Positions 62,103 to 64,000 of a DNA stretch of 64,000 nucleotides are shown here, in pieces. The stretch comes from Bacteroidales bacterium (GTDB lineage Bacteria > Bacteroidota > Bacteroidia > Bacteroidales > Prolixibacteraceae). The translations under genes and the position numbers were made by a program. The notes below the pieces were generated by a model, which was given only the letters and a program-made list of their open reading frames with translations, did no database searches and was not told the origin of the DNA. Location of the stretch: NCBI GenBank assembly GCA_012729335.1, contig JAAYDJ010000017.1, forward strand, positions 96,145 through 160,144, in the 5' to 3' direction. Within the stretch, counting starts at the first letter, position 1; each line of letters begins with the position of its first letter.

Positions 62103-64000
62103 ATGGCAGAGTTATTCAAATATACTACAGAAGTATTCATGATTTTTTTTGATCTAATCAAAAAACATTTGGATGAAATTATTTATGGTGGCATATTGGG
62201 TGGCATTCTTACAACTTTTATAATTTACTTTTTTAAGAAGATTAAGTATGGTATTTTATTTCTTTTCTCGGATGTTTTTAAAACAAAAAGACAAAGACTT
62301 GAATCCATTCACATCGAAGGTGCAACGGTGGTAAATAGACAATTTTTGAGAAAGATCAAACGAATAGGTCTAAAACAAAAATATAAAGCAGAAGACTTCT
62401 ACTTAGCCAAACAATATGAGAACTGTCAATGGTATGGAATATTAAACAATTGGGATATTGAAAGAGATGCATATAAAACAATAAAAGAAGAATTAAAAAA
62501 TTCGTTTGCTGATGAATTTAGACAACCTAAAATTATTGCTTTAATACTTGGAAGAGGAGGCAGTGGAAAATCAACATTGATGAGGAGAGTTGCAGTTGAT
62601 TCAGTTCAAAACGACTTTTGTACATTATGGTTAAATGACAAAGAAATTTCTATATTTTATAAAAGTGGTATAAATTACATTGCAAACTATTCAAAAACCA
62701 AGTTTTTAATACTTATTGAAGATTGGTACAGAATTAAACAGAATACGGCACATGCAAAAGAAATAATTGACAGTTTATGCAATTACTCAAACGTACGCAT
62801 TATAATTGGAGATCGCACATTAGATAATTCCATTTCAAAGGAACACATTTTCAATCCTGATGAGAATATTATTGAATTGAAAGTAAATGAAAATAAAAAA
62901 ACTATCACGGAAATTATAAAGAAAGTCACCCACTGGAAAGAAACAGCAGAATCACTTCTAACACGTGAAAATGATTATAATAGTACTTTATACTTAATTC
63001 TATGGGTTATTGCCCGATCTTACCAAGATAAAAATGGAATTATTGAGAAAAATACGATTAGAAAAGAAGGACTATCAGGACATTTTCAGACGATAGTCGA
63101 AAGTGATTTAAGAAATATTGAGAAACATTACCCCGGCTTTGCTAAAGCACTTTACTACTATGGTTCAATTTATTCTCAAAATAGGATTTATTTTGGGCTT
63201 GATACATTCTTAAATATTGCTGATGAATTTAGTGAAAAAGCAATTGATAACAGGTTAGCATTTACTTCAAAAGAAATTAAACCAATTCTGAACATTTATA
63301 TTAATATAACAAAAGGACTATTTAAATCAGCTGGAAATTTATCACTTGTTGCTTTTAACCACGATATATTAACAGACGAAGGCTTGTTTAAATCGCAAGT
63401 TGCAGGTTGGCATAGATTTGATGAAAGTATTTTACTACGAATTCTTCCAATTATCATAAATAATGGAGACAGTTTTTCAGCTTCTACATATTTTTATACA
63501 ACCTTAAATAAAATTAGCTTTGAAGATTTTCCCAACGAAGATAGACTGAAACATCTCAATGCTTTAATTTTTGATAAAAAAAACCGAGGCTATTATTTAA
63601 ACTCTCTTATAAATGGAACAATCATTATTAGTGAAAATGACAAAGTTAGCTACATCACTACAATCCTAAATGATTTTTTATATTTTGATTTTTCTACCCG
63701 TGCAATTTGCAATTGCTTAAATCATATTAAAAATCACCCTGCTGCACAGAGAGCAGCCACAGCAATCCTTTCTCAACCTGATTTCTATAAATTGCCAAAA
63801 GAAATTGTATCCACGGCAATGAAAATTTGCAAGGATGAGGCTGAACAACAAAAAGCAGCTACTGCAATCCTTTCTCAACCTGATTTCTATAAATTACCTT
63901 TAGAAATTGTATCCACAGCAATGAACATTTGCAAGGATGAGGCTGAACAACAAAAAGCAACCACAGCAATCCTTTCTCAACCTGATTTCTTTAAATTGCC
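62103..64000 (+). CDS. Membrane-anchored P-loop (STAND/NACHT-like) NTPase with C-terminal 34-residue repeats, 3' end outside window
   Basis: Open from the ATG at 62103 to the window edge: 632 codons without a stop. An N-terminal membrane segment (about residues 26-45, EIIYGGILGGILTTFIIYFF) is followed by a basic linker and an NTPase domain: Walker A ILGRGGSGKSTLMRR (GRGGSGKST at 150-158), Walker B FLILIEDW (201-208) and a sensor-like VRIIIGDRTLD about 25 residues later. An all-helical middle region follows. From residue 551 the protein enters 34-residue repeats, AATAILSQPDFYKLPKEIVS plus TAMKICKDEAEQQK, two full and a third started. The codons are very AT-rich (about a quarter to a third GC), unlike all neighbours. 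By domain plan it resembles bacterial STAND/NACHT immune NTPases; no effector domain is visible. Confidence 0.85.
   Translation, partial: MAELFKYTTEVFMIFFDLIKKHLDEIIYGGILGGILTTFIIYFFKKIKYGILFLFSDVFKTKRQRLESIHIEGATVVNRQFLRKIKRIGLKQKYKAEDFYLAKQYENCQWYGILNNWDIERDAYKTIKEELKNSFADEFRQPKIIALILGRGGSGKSTLMRRVAVDSVQNDFCTLWLNDKEISIFYKSGINYIANYSKTKFLILIEDWYRIKQNTAHAKEIIDSLCNYSNVRIIIGDRTLDNSISKEHIFNPDENIIELKVNENKKTITEIIKKVTHWKETAESLLTRENDYNSTLYLILWVIARSYQDKNGIIEKNTIRKEGLSGHFQTIVESDLRNIEKHYPGFAKALYYYGSIYSQNRIYFGLDTFLNIADEFSEKAIDNRLAFTSKEIKPILNIYINITKGLFKSAGNLSLVAFNHDILTDEGLFKSQVAGWHRFDESILLRILPIIINNGDSFSASTYFYTTLNKISFEDFPNEDRLKHLNALIFDKKNRGYYLNSLINGTIIISENDKVSYITTILNDFLYFDFSTRAICNCLNHIKNHPAAQRAATAILSQPDFYKLPKEIVSTAMKICKDEAEQQKAATAILSQPDFYKLPLEIVSTAMNICKDEAEQQKATTAILSQPDFFKL
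63753..64000 (+). repeat. 102-bp near-identical coding tandem repeats
   Basis: Unit 1 (63753-63854) and unit 2 (63855-63956) differ at eight of 102 bases and two of 34 residues; unit 3 starts at 63957 and is cut by the window edge. The units are in frame with the NTPase gene. More copies are expected downstream. Confidence 0.96.

Overview
The window is a stretch of chromosome from a member of the Bacteroidota (Bacteroidetes), probably an anaerobic or facultative saccharolytic lineage near the Bacteroidales/Marinilabiliales. The signs are: type IX secretion (T9SS) genes (porV, porU, gldJ, porQ) in family-typical neighbourhoods such as porQ-cmk-ispH; a TonB-dependent receptor; Bacteroidetes-type promoter cores (TAnnTTTG) upstream of many genes; GSCFA, DUF5683 and XRE-cupin families; and a Bacteroides-like glycogen locus. 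Coding density is high, the DNA is GC-rich up to about 61.7 kb, and no insertion sequence, rRNA or CRISPR array was seen.

Layout. 1-4 kb: the end of an ABC/HlyD/TolC efflux operon. 4.1-6.5 kb: a minus-strand run of a thioredoxin-like protein, a CoA-binding protein, ispF and porV. 6.6-11.6 kb: porU and the divergent gldJ. 11.7-16.3 kb: a Dps-like ferritin, a TonB receptor, a 242-bp minisatellite, a half-size TauE, an RIC-type Fe-S repair protein and tRNA-Lys(CTT). 16.7-27.4 kb: glycogen metabolism (branching enzyme, GSCFA protein, debranching enzyme, glycosyltransferase, GH57 protein, phosphorylase). 27.5-29.8 kb: an XRE-cupin regulator and an acyl-CoA synthetase. 30-34 kb: truA, a fructuronate reductase-like SDR with uxuA, and a TIM-barrel lipoprotein. 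34-40.4 kb: a DMT transporter, porQ, cmk, ispH and priA. 40.5-45.9 kb: a heptose-kinase-like protein, parA, parB, a DUF5683 protein and a LysM transglycosylase. 46-61 kb: housekeeping and cell-envelope genes (sucCD, kdsD-like, isochorismatase-like, MBL hydrolase, FadL/OmpP1, lpdA, IMPase, mtaB, phoH, folC) and a CE15-like esterase.

At about 61.7 kb the composition changes abruptly from GC-rich to strongly AT-rich. Beyond the change lies a long gene, absent from simple ORF calls because it runs off the window. It encodes a membrane-anchored P-loop (STAND/NACHT-like) NTPase whose C-terminus enters nearly identical 34-residue tandem repeats. This looks like horizontally acquired conflict/defence DNA and is the most interesting item here. 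Just before it lie two head-to-tail copies of a dispersed element of about 139 bp that also occurs at 31.0 kb and 48.4 kb, a 37-bp tandem duplication and a frameshifted small gene.

Other items of note: a GH57 protein lacking its expected catalytic nucleophile inside the glycogen operon; an in-phase array of seventeen heptanucleotides directly in front of the glycosyltransferase start codon; and an unexplained, structured-looking 384-base gap at 29.75-30.14 kb.
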